DNA of 64,000 bases from Sinomonas gamaensis (GCF_005876955.1 NZ_SSCL01000010.1:65587-129586), one strand, 5' to 3'; positions 35,219 to 44,408 are shown, numbered from the stretch's first letter. Numbers and translations are program-made. The notes: generated by a model from the sequence alone, not told the origin.

Positions 35219-36703
35219 ATGGCACCAGAAGACACCCACCGGGGGCGCACTACCGAGCCCGAATCACCTTCCGTCGACTTTGCGGTTGAGCCCATGGCGC
35301 TCGAGCTCGGGCGGCGGTTCGTCGATGCCGGCTTCGAGCTCTCGCTCGTCGGCGGCCCTGTGAGGGATCTCTTCCTGGGCCGGACCTCGCCCGATCTGGA
35401 TTTCACCACCAATGCGAGCCCCGATCAGACGCTGGGCGTCATCAAGGGTTGGGCGGACGCCTTCTGGGAGATCGGCAGGGACTTCGGCACCATTGGGCTT
35501 CGCAAGGACGGCTTCCAGATCGAGGTCACCACGTACCGGGCGGAGGCGTACGACGCCGAGTCGCGGAAGCCCGTCGTCGCATTCGGCACGTCTCTTGTCG
35601 ATGACCTGAAGCGGCGCGACTTCAGCATCAACGCCATGGCGCTGCGCCTGCCGTCCCTCGAGCTGGTGGATCCCTTCGGCGGGGTCCGGGATCTGCACGC
35701 CGGGGTCCTGCGCACGCCGGGCACTCCCGAGGATTCGTTCTCGGACGATCCATTGCGGATGATGCGGGCGGCGCGCTTCGCCTCGCAGCTCAGGGTCGAC
35801 GTGGCGCCCGAGGTCCGCGCGGCGATGACGGCGATGGCGTCGCGGCTCACGATCGTGTCCGCCGAGCGGATTCGGGACGAGCTGGTCAAGCTCATCAACG
35901 GTGCGTCGCCCCGCGCCGGAGTCGACCTTCTGGTCGAGACAGGGATCGCCGACGTGGTCCTTCCCGAGGTGAGCGCGCTCCGGCTCGAGGCAGACGAGCA
36001 CCACCGGCACAAGGACGTGTACCAGCATTCGCTCACGGTGCTGGAGCAGGCTGCCGCGCTGGAGACCGGTCCCGACGGGCCCGTCCCCGGCCCGGACTTC
36101 GTGCTGCGGTTCGCGGCCCTCCTGCACGACGTCGGCAAGCCGGCTACGCGGCGCTTCGAACCAGGCGGCGCGGTGTCCTTCCGCCACCACGACGTGGTGG
36201 GCGCGAAGCTGGTGAAGAAGCGGATGCGTGAGCTGCGGTTCGACAACGAGACCATCAAGGACGTCGCACGCCTCGTCGAGCTGCACATGCGCTTCTACGG
36301 CTACGGCGACGCCGGGTGGACTGACTCTGCCGTGCGCCGCTATGTGACCGACGCCGGGCCCCTGCTGGAGCGGCTGCACCGGTTGACCCGTTCCGACGTC
36401 ACCACCCGCAACCAGCGAAAGGCCGATCGCCTCTCCTTCGCCTATGACGACCTCGAACACCGGATCGCGGAGCTCGCCGAGCAGGAAGAGCTCGCGGCCA
36501 TCCGACCCGATCTCGACGGGCAGCAGATCATGGCCATCCTCGGGATCAAGCCCGGCCCTGTCGTGGGCCGCGCGTACCGCTTCCTGCTCGACGAGCGGAT
36601 GGAGAACGGGCCGTCATCCGAGGAGGAGGCCCGGGCCAAGCTGCTTGAATGGTGGGCGGCGCAACCAGAATCGTTGGGGACTGACAAGAAGGAGACCGAG
36701 TGA
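35219..36703 (+). CDS. cca: CCA tRNA nucleotidyltransferase
   Basis: A 494-residue class II nucleotidyltransferase that adds or repairs the tRNA 3' CCA end. This fits the local tRNAs, neither of which encodes CCA. The head has FELSLVGGPVRDLFLGRTSPDLDF with catalytic aspartates, RRDFSINAMAL follows, and DDPLRMMRAARFASQL contains the nucleotide-selecting motif. A C-terminal HD domain (LLHDVGKPATR) is typical of actinobacterial members. The product stop overlaps the phosphatase start as GTGA. Confidence 0.92.
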   Translation: MAPEDTHRGRTTEPESPSVDFAVEPMALELGRRFVDAGFELSLVGGPVRDLFLGRTSPDLDFTTNASPDQTLGVIKGWADAFWEIGRDFGTIGLRKDGFQIEVTTYRAEAYDAESRKPVVAFGTSLVDDLKRRDFSINAMALRLPSLELVDPFGGVRDLHAGVLRTPGTPEDSFSDDPLRMMRAARFASQLRVDVAPEVRAAMTAMASRLTIVSAERIRDELVKLINGASPRAGVDLLVETGIADVVLPEVSALRLEADEHHRHKDVYQHSLTVLEQAAALETGPDGPVPGPDFVLRFAALLHDVGKPATRRFEPGGAVSFRHHDVVGAKLVKKRMRELRFDNETIKDVARLVELHMRFYGYGDAGWTDSAVRRYVTDAGPLLERLHRLTRSDVTTRNQRKADRLSFAYDDLEHRIAELAEQEELAAIRPDLDGQQIMAILGIKPGPVVGRAYRFLLDERMENGPSSEEEARAKLLEWWAAQPESLGTDKKETE

Positions 36704-37281
36704 GCGTCGAGGATTTCGGGCTGCCGAGGCTGTGGCTGCTGCGGCACGGCGAGACCGAGTGGTCGCGGAGCGGGCAGTACACCGGCCTGACCGACCTCCC
36801 GCTCACCCCCGAGGGCGAAGATCAGGCCCTGGGTGCGAAGAGAACGCTCGACGGCGTGAACTTCGGTCTCGTGATGACCTCGCCGCTTCAGAGGGCGCGG
36901 CGGACGGCCGAGCTCGCCGGCTTTCCCGAGGCGGAGATCGAGCCGAACGCTGTGGAATGGAACTACGGCGACTATGAAGGCGTCCGGTCGGCCGATGTGC
37001 GGAAGGAGAATCCGGACTACCTCATTTGGAAGGACGGCGTACCCCACGGCGAGACGCTGGATGAGGTGGCGGCACGGGCGGACGTTATCGTCCAGCGGGT
37101 TCTTGCCTCCGGCGTCGAGAATGCGCTCCTCGTTGCCCACGGGCACTTCTGCCGAATCCTGACGGCCCGCTGGCTCGGGCTGCCGCCCTTCGAGGGCCGG
37201 CATTTCATTCTCGGCACCGCTAAAGTCTGCCGCCTCGGCTGGGACAAGAAGACCCCCGCCGTCGAGGCATGGGGGCTCTGA
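36700..37281 (+). CDS. Histidine phosphatase family protein
   Basis: A 193-residue phosphoglycerate-mutase-like phosphatase. The catalytic LLRHGETEWS is at about 14-23, the second Arg is in SPLQRARRTAELAG, and the second catalytic His is in LLVAHGHFCRIL. Substrates of such small acid-phosphatase-like members vary and cannot be assigned. The GTG overlaps the cca stop, so the two are co-translated. A terminator follows. Confidence 0.9.
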   Translation: MSVEDFGLPRLWLLRHGETEWSRSGQYTGLTDLPLTPEGEDQALGAKRTLDGVNFGLVMTSPLQRARRTAELAGFPEAEIEPNAVEWNYGDYEGVRSADVRKENPDYLIWKDGVPHGETLDEVAARADVIVQRVLASGVENALLVAHGHFCRILTARWLGLPPFEGRHFILGTAKVCRLGWDKKTPAVEAWGL

Positions 37282-37304
37282 CAAATAATCCAAGAATAAA
37301 ACTC

Positions 37305-37348
37305 AGCCGGTGCTTGCAATTCGCTTGCAGCATCGGCTAGTTTTGTTT
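37305..37348 (+). terminator. Intrinsic terminator after histidine phosphatase
   Basis: AGCCGGTGCTTGCAA pairs with TTGCAGCATCGGCT (one bulge, one G-T) around TTCGC and is followed by AGTTTTGTTT. TTGCAA (37314) and TAGTTT (37338) inside it also have promoter-like 18-bp spacing toward the small ORF downstream. Confidence 0.75.
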
Positions 37349-37387
37349 CTGTTCGTGTGAGGAATCGCAGCAGAGGGGGTCGAGACC

Positions 37388-37450
37388 ATGATGGTGACCA
37401 AGGTGTTGTACCGTGGCCTGCTGCCGTTCTCGGGGACTGTGCGCGGCTGA
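37388..37450 (+). CDS. Possible 20-residue leader peptide
   Basis: An ATG-ATG start behind AGAGGGGG, encoding MMVTKVLYRGLLPFSGTVRG and stopping 21 bp before an intrinsic terminator (37472-37496). This looks like a leader-peptide/attenuator arrangement, but I recognise no family and the peptide has no run of one amino acid to identify a signal. It could also be chance. No gene of normal size lies between here and the second small ORF. Confidence 0.35.
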   Translation: MMVTKVLYRGLLPFSGTVRG

Positions 37451-37471
37451 GCCCGCTGCCCTGACGCACGC

Positions 37472-37496
37472 GGGCGTTCTGACGCCCTTTTCTCTT
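37472..37496 (+). terminator. Intrinsic terminator/attenuator
   Basis: GGGCGT-TCTG-ACGCCC followed by TTTTCTCTT. It lies directly after the 20-codon ORF. Confidence 0.75.
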
Positions 37497-37687
37497 AATT
37501 CACGCCGACGCTTCGGCCTGCCGATTTCGGCTCCTCGATGACCCGCATTGAGCGCGCCTCTTTGGCCTGCGCAATGTGAGGTCTATTTCCTGCGCCCCCG
37601 TGTTCAGAGGCGCTATTCCCTTTCATTTGCGCGCCCTTTTTCAGGCCGCCGGCGCCCTCATTCTTTTCACTAAAGGAGGTGACCGTA

Positions 37688-37798
37688 GTGCTGCGAACGC
37701 TGCTGCATTTTCTGCTTGCCCGTCTCGATTCGGGGCGCATTGAAGCGCACCGCGAGGCTGTCCATCGCGCTGTCTCGCTCACGACTCCACAGCGGTAA
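37688..37798 (+). CDS. Possible 36-residue small protein
   Basis: GTG is preceded by AAAGGAGGTGA, an 11-base perfect complement to the 16S rRNA 3' end, five bases away. The product starts MLRTLLHFLLARLDSGRIEA and continues HREAVHRAVSLTTPQR: an N-terminal hydrophobic helix followed by a basic/amphipathic segment. I recognise no family. The exceptional ribosome-binding site is the main evidence. The interval 37499-37670 before it holds nothing else I can name. Confidence 0.45.
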   Translation: MLRTLLHFLLARLDSGRIEAHREAVHRAVSLTTPQR

Positions 37799-37848
37799 CG
37801 TCTGGTCACAGCCGCGACTATCGTGAAGAATCCTTGTGACAGCACAGA

Positions 37849-37862
37849 TTGTGCATGCACAA
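37849..37862. promoter_or_regulatory. 14-bp perfect palindrome before protease gene
   Basis: TTGTGCATGCACAA lies immediately before the AAGGAAGAGG ribosome-binding region of the secreted protease. It is a possible operator or leader structure; the binding protein is unknown. Confidence 0.35.
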
Positions 37863-37875
37863 GGAAGAGGGGACC

Positions 37876-38721
37876 ATGCGCAGGAAAATTGTTGCTGCCC
37901 TGGCGGCCGTGACGGCAGCCTTCGGGCTGGCCTTCACCGCTGCGCCCGCCCAGGCGAGCACGGGCGGCACAGCGGATGGCGACACCCACGCGGGCGTCGC
38001 GATCATCGTCAATTACACGCCGGAGGGTCGGTTCCGCTGCTCCGCGGTGCTCATCTCTCCGACGGTCCTGCTGACGGCCGGACACTGCACTGCCGGAGTC
38101 GTCGGGCGGACGCTCGTCTCGTTCGATTCGTTCATCGCAGAGAAGAACCCGCCGTCGCCGTTCCCCTCCGCAGCTGATCCAAGCGTTGGCTACACGTCGG
38201 CTGATCTTGCCGGTCGGATCTCGGGGACCACGTTCACCGATCCCGACTTCGCGAATGCCCCCGCGAAGAACATTCCGAATGACGTCGGCGTGGTGGTCCT
38301 CGACCAGCCGGTGGATCAACCGACTTACCCGCTGGCCGCCCTCGGAACGCTCGACCTGGCCCCCGGCGACATTCCGAAGACCACGGTGACCGCCGTGGGC
38401 TACGGAGCCGAGCTCGCCAAGCCCGCCTCGGGGCCTCAGCGTCGGGTGCCAGTCTCGTACCCCCTGTTCCGCCGCTCGGTCGATCTGCGACTTCAGCAGG
38501 TGGAGTCGGACTACTTTGTGACCCACGCGAACGTGAACCCGGGCGCGGACACGGGAGGCGTCTGCAGCGGTGACTCGGGTGGACCGGTGTTCCTCAATGG
38601 CGCGATCGTCGGCCTGGTGAGCTTCGGCAAGCCGGACTGCCTCGCTCTCGACGGAATGCAGCGGGTGGACATCCCGTCCATTCAGAATTGGCTTTCGACT
38701 TTTCTGAACCCGACGCCGTAG
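37876..38721 (+). CDS. Secreted trypsin-like serine protease
   Basis: A 281-residue chymotrypsin-fold (S1) protease. A Sec signal peptide (RRK, then a hydrophobic core, cleavage expected after AQA-27) directs export. The triad is His70 in LLTAGHC, Asp136 in IPNDVGVVVLD and Ser234 in CSGDSGGPVF. Four cysteines, C55/C71 and C230 with a C-terminal partner, suit two disulfides. ATG 37876 is chosen because it gives a proper signal peptide and has GAAGAGGGG upstream. The substrate is unknown. A hairpin follows the gene. Confidence 0.9.
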   Translation: MRRKIVAALAAVTAAFGLAFTAAPAQASTGGTADGDTHAGVAIIVNYTPEGRFRCSAVLISPTVLLTAGHCTAGVVGRTLVSFDSFIAEKNPPSPFPSAADPSVGYTSADLAGRISGTTFTDPDFANAPAKNIPNDVGVVVLDQPVDQPTYPLAALGTLDLAPGDIPKTTVTAVGYGAELAKPASGPQRRVPVSYPLFRRSVDLRLQQVESDYFVTHANVNPGADTGGVCSGDSGGPVFLNGAIVGLVSFGKPDCLALDGMQRVDIPSIQNWLSTFLNPTP

Positions 38722-38735
38722 CCGTACCTCTTGGC

Positions 38736-38774
38736 GAATCGCCGTCCTGGACTCGCGGTCCGGGGCGGCGATTC
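38736..38774 (+). terminator. Hairpin after protease gene
   Basis: GAATCGCCGTCCTGGAC pairs with GTCCGGGGCGGCGATTC (minor mismatches) around TCGCG, 15 bp after the stop. There is no T-tract. Confidence 0.5.
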
Positions 38775-38813
38775 CCGTGAATGGCGCGAAAGGCGGCCGG
38801 TATGCTCGGAGCC

Positions 38814-40265
38814 ATGGAACCAACTGGGTCGGATGCTCGGTCCCGAACGGTGATCTCGCCGAGCCGAAACGACCCTTTGGTCCATACTCTGTCCGAGGTT
38901 GTGGGCGGTCCGCTGGGAGATCACGCTGCGCCCGGGATTATGCGCTCGGGTTGGTGGACACCGGAACTCGTGCTCCTCATTCTGACGACGATCGCAGCGA
39001 TCGGCGGCGTGCTCATCAAGGGCTATTGCCGGGTGAACGGCTGGACCACGCCCAGCCAGTTCTATGCAACGTGCTACTCGGACTTTCCGGCCCTTTTTGC
39101 CGAACGGGGTTTCGCCGACCACGTCCTGCCGCTCTTCTCGCAGGCGCAGCCGTTCGAATACCCGGTCATCACGTCGCTGATCGCAGGGATCAGCGCACTT
39201 CTCGTCCCGGGCTCAGGGGTGACGCCTGCAAGAGAGACGGCGTATTTCGACATCAACGCGATCGGGCTCGCGATCATGTGGATGATCGCGGTCATCGCTA
39301 CGTCCCGCTCCAACGTCCGCCGGCCTTGGGATGGGATGCTGGTCGCGATCGCTCCGGGCATCATCCTGGCCGGGTTCATCAATTGGGACCTCTGGGCAGT
39401 CGCCCTTCTGTCTTTGGGGATCCTGGCCTTCGCGAGGAACCGGCCGGTCCTCGCGGGCATCGCGATCGGGCTGGGCACCGCAACCAAGCTGTATCCGGTG
39501 TTCTTCCTCGGCGTCCTCGTTGTTCTCGCTGTCCGCACGGGCCGGTGGCGACAGACCGGGTTGACGATCGGGGCCGCGATCGTCTCGTGGGCCGTGGTCA
39601 ACCTCCCCGCCATTGTCACCAACGCCCACAACTGGGCGTACTTCTTCGACTTCTCGGCCAGTCGAGATCCCGGATTCTCGTCGGGATATTACATCTGGAA
39701 CCTGCTGGCGGACCGCATGCATTGGACTCGTCTCGCGACGCCCTCGGTCAACCTGCTGTTCGCCGTCTCCTTCGCGGTGTGCTGCCTTCTCATCGCGTTT
39801 GTCGCCCTGCACGCGCCGCGGCGTCCGCGGGTCGCGCAGCTCGCGTTCCTTGTGGTCGCGGCATTCCTGCTCACCGGCAAGGTCTACTCGCCGCAGTATG
39901 TCGTATGGCTGATTCCGCTGTTCGCCCTCGCCCACCCGCGGTGGAGGGACTTCTTGGTCTGGATGGCCGCGGAGGCCCTCCATTGGGTCGCGATCTGGAT
40001 GTACCTCGGCTGGACGACGAGCAACGGCCCCGTGCAGAACAACATCGATACTCCTTACTACGTGATCGCCGTCGTGATACATATGATCGCCGTCGTATAT
40101 GTCTGCCGTCACGTGATCGGGGACATCTATGATCCATCGATCGATCCCGTGAGGCGCAGCCGGCAGGACGACCCGCAGGGCGGCGAGTTCGACGGCGCGC
40201 CCGATGCTTTCACCTTGGGAGCGCGCCCAGTCCAACCCGTCACCGCAAGTGAAGGAGCAGCGTGA
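38814..40265 (+). CDS. GT87-like polytopic membrane glycosyltransferase
   Basis: A 483-residue integral membrane protein with about nine to ten hydrophobic helices from residue 50 to 425. It resembles the actinobacterial GT-C (GT87/DUF2029) polyprenyl-phosphate-mannose-dependent transferases: a large first loop with acidic residues, FINWDLWAVALLSLGILAFARNRPVLAGIAIGLGTATKLYP, and KVYSPQYVVWLIPLFAL. It would add a sugar to a lipid or cell-wall glycan on the outer face. ATG 38814 has CGGAG upstream. Its stop overlaps the next start (GTGA). Confidence 0.8.
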   Translation: MEPTGSDARSRTVISPSRNDPLVHTLSEVVGGPLGDHAAPGIMRSGWWTPELVLLILTTIAAIGGVLIKGYCRVNGWTTPSQFYATCYSDFPALFAERGFADHVLPLFSQAQPFEYPVITSLIAGISALLVPGSGVTPARETAYFDINAIGLAIMWMIAVIATSRSNVRRPWDGMLVAIAPGIILAGFINWDLWAVALLSLGILAFARNRPVLAGIAIGLGTATKLYPVFFLGVLVVLAVRTGRWRQTGLTIGAAIVSWAVVNLPAIVTNAHNWAYFFDFSASRDPGFSSGYYIWNLLADRMHWTRLATPSVNLLFAVSFAVCCLLIAFVALHAPRRPRVAQLAFLVVAAFLLTGKVYSPQYVVWLIPLFALAHPRWRDFLVWMAAEALHWVAIWMYLGWTTSNGPVQNNIDTPYYVIAVVIHMIAVVYVCRHVIGDIYDPSIDPVRRSRQDDPQGGEFDGAPDAFTLGARPVQPVTASEGAA

Positions 40266-41785
40266 GCAGCTGGCCAAGGAGAGCAGTTCATGCCGTGGGA
40301 GGAATGGATCGCGCGCTCATGAAAAGGGTCGCCGCGTTGCCAGCGGGCCCTTGGGACTCGGGCTTCGCTCTCCTGACGCAGGCCGCCAGCAAGTCCATGC
40401 TCTGGGGCGGGATCGCCGTCGGTCTCTCCTCGGTCAAGGGACCGCCGCGGCGCGCTGCCCTGCATGGCTTGGCGGCGGTCGCCGTCGCCTCCGCTGTGGT
40501 GAACATCGTCGGAAAGCAGCTGCTCCCGCGCGCCCGGCCGCAGCAGGCGAGCCTGCCGCTCTATCGCTTTCTCAACCCGCAGCCCACGAGCTCATCGCTC
40601 CCGAGCGGCCACTCGGCGTCGGCGGTTGCGTTCGCGACGGGAGTCGGTTTCGTGAGCCCGCGCCTGGGCGTCGCCCTCGCCCCCGTCGCGGCCGCGGTCG
40701 CCTATTCGCGGGTTCACACCGGCGCGCACTGGCCCAGCGACGTCGTACTGGGCTCGGCGCTGGGCGCTGGCGCCGCTCTCGTGACCCGCTCCTGGTGGCC
40801 GCGCCAGGAGGCTGCGCCTGAGCCCCACTGCGAGGCGGCTGAGGCTCCGGCGCTCGACGGCGGGCGCGGGCTGGCCGTCGTCGTCAATCCGCTGAGCGGG
40901 AGCGGTGGGACTGAGACCGACGAGTTGCGCGATCATCTCCCGAACGCGCTGTTCCATCTCCTCGGCAAGGATGACGACGTCGACGAGGTGTGCCGGAAGC
41001 TTGCGGGTCGCGAGGGGATTCGGGCATTGGCGGTGTGCGGGGGCGACGGGACCGTGGGCGCCGTGGCCGGCGTGTGCGCGGACCTCGGCCTTCCACTCGC
41101 CGTCCTTCCCGGAGGAACATTCAATCACTTCGCCCGCGACATCGGGGCGTCCGGCGTCGAGTCCGTCGCCGCGGCCGTCTCCTCAGGGCGGGCGCTGCGG
41201 TGTGACTTGGCGCGGGTGCGGGCGGAGCGGGGAGCCCGAGAGGCTCCCGAGGTGCGCGAGCTGGCCATGGTCAACACCGCGAGCATCGGGGTGTATCCGA
41301 ATCTGGTGAGGCGACGAGACGCCTTGCAGCACCGCCTTCCCGGGTTGGGGAAACATCCGGCCGCCCTGCTTGCCGCGCTCGTGACCTTCGCCGTGAGCAC
41401 GCCGACCCGGCTTCTGCTGGATGGCCGGTCCCGCGAGATCTGGACGCTCTTCATCGGACGGGGCCGTTATTGGCCACGAGATCTCGCCCCGCTCGAGCGC
41501 CCGATCCTGGACGACGGCGTCCTCGACCTGCGCGCGATTAGCGCCGATCCCCGGTTTGCCCGGCTCCGACTGCTTGCTGCGATTGTGACGGGCACCACCG
41601 AGCGGAGCCGGGACCTCGAGACCTGGGAGGCACGGCGGGTCGATGTCGAGGCGACCGATGGCGATCTGGTGCTCGCGGTCGACGGCGAAGTGCTCGCCGG
41701 CGTGCGTCGGGTCACCCTGACGGTCGATCCCGCGGCCCTTACGGTCTATTCGCCTCGGGTGGCGGAGGACAGCGGACGAGAATGA
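40262..41785 (+). CDS. PAP2 phosphatase-diacylglycerol kinase-like fusion protein
   Basis: 507 residues in two enzyme domains. Residues 20-185 form a membrane PAP2 phosphatase with all three motifs: KQLLPRARP (85-93), PSGHS (114-118) and SRVHTGAHWPSD (149-160). Residues 200-500 form a DAGK/sphingosine-kinase-like catalytic domain with NPLSGSGG and VCGGDGTVGAVAG. One half removes phosphate from a lipid phosphate and the other phosphorylates a lipid; the actual substrates are unknown. GTG overlaps the upstream gene's stop, so it is coupled to the GT87-like enzyme, suggesting polyprenyl/phospholipid recycling. Confidence 0.88.
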   Translation: MSSWPRRAVHAVGGMDRALMKRVAALPAGPWDSGFALLTQAASKSMLWGGIAVGLSSVKGPPRRAALHGLAAVAVASAVVNIVGKQLLPRARPQQASLPLYRFLNPQPTSSSLPSGHSASAVAFATGVGFVSPRLGVALAPVAAAVAYSRVHTGAHWPSDVVLGSALGAGAALVTRSWWPRQEAAPEPHCEAAEAPALDGGRGLAVVVNPLSGSGGTETDELRDHLPNALFHLLGKDDDVDEVCRKLAGREGIRALAVCGGDGTVGAVAGVCADLGLPLAVLPGGTFNHFARDIGASGVESVAAAVSSGRALRCDLARVRAERGAREAPEVRELAMVNTASIGVYPNLVRRRDALQHRLPGLGKHPAALLAALVTFAVSTPTRLLLDGRSREIWTLFIGRGRYWPRDLAPLERPILDDGVLDLRAISADPRFARLRLLAAIVTGTTERSRDLETWEARRVDVEATDGDLVLAVDGEVLAGVRRVTLTVDPAALTVYSPRVAEDSGRE

Positions 41786-41789
41786 ACGC

Positions 41790-44405
41790 GTGACTTCTTG
41801 CCCGTTCGACCTCGTCGCCATCAGCAAAGGTCTTGCCTTCGCGGGATCAAAGGGCGATCTTGAGCGAGCACTTGCTGGAGGCGCCGTCGTGGTTCAGGCA
41901 CCTCCGGGCAGCGGGAAGACCACGCTTGTCCCACCGGTCGTCGCGAACCTCCTGAGGAGCAGAGCGGCCAACCCGCCACGCGTCGTGGTCACCCAGCCGC
42001 GTCGAGTCGCCGTTCGGGCTGCCGCGCGGCACCTCGCGTCGCTCGATGGCAGCCGGTTAGGCGATCGTGTGGGGTACACAGTGCGGGGCGAGCGTCACGT
42101 CGGCAACACGACTCTCGTCGAGTTCGTGACGCCCGGGATCCTCGTGCGGCGCCTCCTCGCCGACCCCTCGCTCGAGGGGACGGGGGCGGTGATCGTCGAC
42201 GAGGTCCACGAGCGCGGGCTCGAGACGGACCTCGCGCTCGGGATGCTCGCTGAGGTGCGCCAGCTGCGCGACGACCTCATGCTCGTCGCGATGTCGGCGA
42301 CGCTTGACGCTCAGCGCTTCGCCGCGCTGCTCACGGACGACGGCGGCGCCCCGGCTCCCGTCGTCGACTCGCCATCGGCGTTGCACCCACTCGAGGTGAC
42401 GTGGGCGCCGTCGTCCGCGCCGAGGCTCGACGAGCGCGGGGTGAACCGCGCGTTTCTCGACCACATCGCGGCGACGGCCGCCTTCGAGCACGACTCCGCT
42501 CTCGCCCACGGCCTCGATGCGGATGCGCTCGTGTTCGTCCCGGGCGCGCGTGAGGTGCACGCGGTCGCGGAGCGGCTCAGATCCCGACTCGCGGGCACGG
42601 AGGTCCTCGAACTGCACGGCCGGGGGCGGGCGGCCGAACAGGATCGCGCCGTCGGCGGACGGGCTGTGGGAGAGCCGCCTCGAATCGTCGTCTCGACGGC
42701 GTTGGCCGAGTCCTCGTTGACGGTTCCCGGGGTGCGGCTCGTGATCGATTCCGGCCTCGCGAGGGAACCCCGGAGGGACGCGATGCGCGGGATGTCCGGC
42801 CTCGTGACCGTCTCATGCTCGCGGGCCTCGGCTGAGCAGCGCGCGGGCCGCGCCGCCCGACAGGGGCCGGGCCGCGTGGTGCGGTGCTACGACGAGCGCG
42901 CCTTCGCTGCCTTCCCCGCCCAGTCTGCGCCTGAGATTGCGACGGCGGACCTCACCGAGGCGGCGTTGGTTCTCGCCTGCTGGGGCGCACCGGGAGGGAG
43001 AGGTCTGGCGCTGCCGGATGCACCGCCGTCGGCCGCGCTCCAGGACGCACTGCGGACGCTCGACGGGATCGGGGCGATTGACGAGACCGGTCAGGCAACC
43101 GGCCTCGGTCGGACACTCGCACGAATCCCGGCGGACCCGCGTCTGGGACGCGCACTGCTCGATGGCGCGCCGGTGGCCGGCGTGCGGGAGGCCGCGGAGG
43201 CCGTCGCACTCGTCGCGCGAGATCTCCGAGCGCCGGGGGCAGACCTCGGGCGCCTCCTCTCGTCCCTTCGTTCCGGGCACGAGCCCAGCTCTCGCGCCTG
43301 GGCGAACGATGTCCGCCGCCTCGAGCGCATTGCGCGGGAGAACCCAGGGCCGGCCTCGGCTTCGGGGACTCCTGGGTTGGCGGCGGATGCCGAGAAGGTG
43401 GGTTTCGTCGTCGGCCTCGCGTTTCCGCGGTTCGTGGCGCGCCGGGTGCCCGGCGTGCAGGAGAGGTACCTGCTCGCGTCCGGCAGCCGCGCCGGGCTCC
43501 CGGTGGGCAGTCCGCTCGCGGGGCACGAATGGCTGGCGGTGGCCGACGTTTCCCGGGCGGCGGGCCGCGACGCGGCGGGCACCGGTGCCGTGATCCGTAC
43601 GGCCGCGCCCCTGACGCAGGAAGCCGCCGAATTCGCGGCGAGCCATCTGCTTGCCGACGAGGTTCACGCGCAGTTCGTGGAGGGGCGGGTCGTCGCCCGG
43701 CGAGAACGTCGTCTGGGCGAGATCGTCCTGGCGTCGACGCCGGTGCGGCCCTCGCGCGAGGCGGGGCACGCCGCCGTCGCCCGCGCGCTGACTCAGGACG
43801 GGCTGGGTGTCATCGGCTGGTCTCCCGCCGCCGACGCGCTGCGCCGCCGCCTCGCGCTCGTGCAGCGCGAACTCGGCGACCCGTGGCCGGACGTTTCCGA
43901 GCCCGCGCTGCTCTCGCGGCTTGAGGACTGGCTCGCGCCCGAGCTCGACGCCTTGGCGGGCGGCGCTTCGGTACGCTCCGTGGATCTCGCCGAGCCGTTG
44001 CGCCGGCTTTTGCCGTGGCCCGAGGCTGTGCGCTTCGACGAGCTCGTGCCCGAGCGGCTCGAGGTGCCCAGCGGATCCCGCGTCCGGATCGAATACCCTC
44101 CACTAGACCATGGCGATGACGGAGCGGACGACGGCGTGCGACCGGTTGTCGCGGTCAAGCTCCAGGAGTGCTTCGGGTGGGCCGAGACGCCGCGGCTCGT
44201 GAACGGGCGGGTGCCGGTGGTCTTCCACCTGCTCTCCCCGGCGGGGCGGCCGCTCGCCGTCACCGGGGACCTCGCCTCGTTCTGGTCTGGGCCGTATGCC
44301 CAGGTGCGCGCGGAGATGCGTGGCCGGTACCCCAAGCATCCGTGGCCCGAGGACCCGTGGACGGCCGTCGCCACCGCGAAGACGAAGCGCCGGCTCGGGG
44401 GCTGA
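41790..44405 (+). CDS. hrpB: ATP-dependent RNA helicase HrpB
   Basis: An 871-residue DEAH/DExH-box helicase of the HrpB family. Walker A APPGSGKT is at 37-44, motif II DEVH at 137-140, motif III SATLD follows, and motif VI SAEQRAGRAARQGPG lies in the second RecA domain. The C-terminal HrpB domain (about 490-871) has the family ending FWSGPYAQVRAEMRGRYPKHPWPEDP. The cellular target is not established. The start, four bases after the previous gene, has no strong Shine-Dalgarno, so coupling is possible. It is convergent with the next gene (3-bp gap). Confidence 0.93.
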   Translation: MTSCPFDLVAISKGLAFAGSKGDLERALAGGAVVVQAPPGSGKTTLVPPVVANLLRSRAANPPRVVVTQPRRVAVRAAARHLASLDGSRLGDRVGYTVRGERHVGNTTLVEFVTPGILVRRLLADPSLEGTGAVIVDEVHERGLETDLALGMLAEVRQLRDDLMLVAMSATLDAQRFAALLTDDGGAPAPVVDSPSALHPLEVTWAPSSAPRLDERGVNRAFLDHIAATAAFEHDSALAHGLDADALVFVPGAREVHAVAERLRSRLAGTEVLELHGRGRAAEQDRAVGGRAVGEPPRIVVSTALAESSLTVPGVRLVIDSGLAREPRRDAMRGMSGLVTVSCSRASAEQRAGRAARQGPGRVVRCYDERAFAAFPAQSAPEIATADLTEAALVLACWGAPGGRGLALPDAPPSAALQDALRTLDGIGAIDETGQATGLGRTLARIPADPRLGRALLDGAPVAGVREAAEAVALVARDLRAPGADLGRLLSSLRSGHEPSSRAWANDVRRLERIARENPGPASASGTPGLAADAEKVGFVVGLAFPRFVARRVPGVQERYLLASGSRAGLPVGSPLAGHEWLAVADVSRAAGRDAAGTGAVIRTAAPLTQEAAEFAASHLLADEVHAQFVEGRVVARRERRLGEIVLASTPVRPSREAGHAAVARALTQDGLGVIGWSPAADALRRRLALVQRELGDPWPDVSEPALLSRLEDWLAPELDALAGGASVRSVDLAEPLRRLLPWPEAVRFDELVPERLEVPSGSRVRIEYPPLDHGDDGADDGVRPVVAVKLQECFGWAETPRLVNGRVPVVFHLLSPAGRPLAVTGDLASFWSGPYAQVRAEMRGRYPKHPWPEDPWTAVATAKTKRRLGG

Positions 44406-44408
44406 TCT

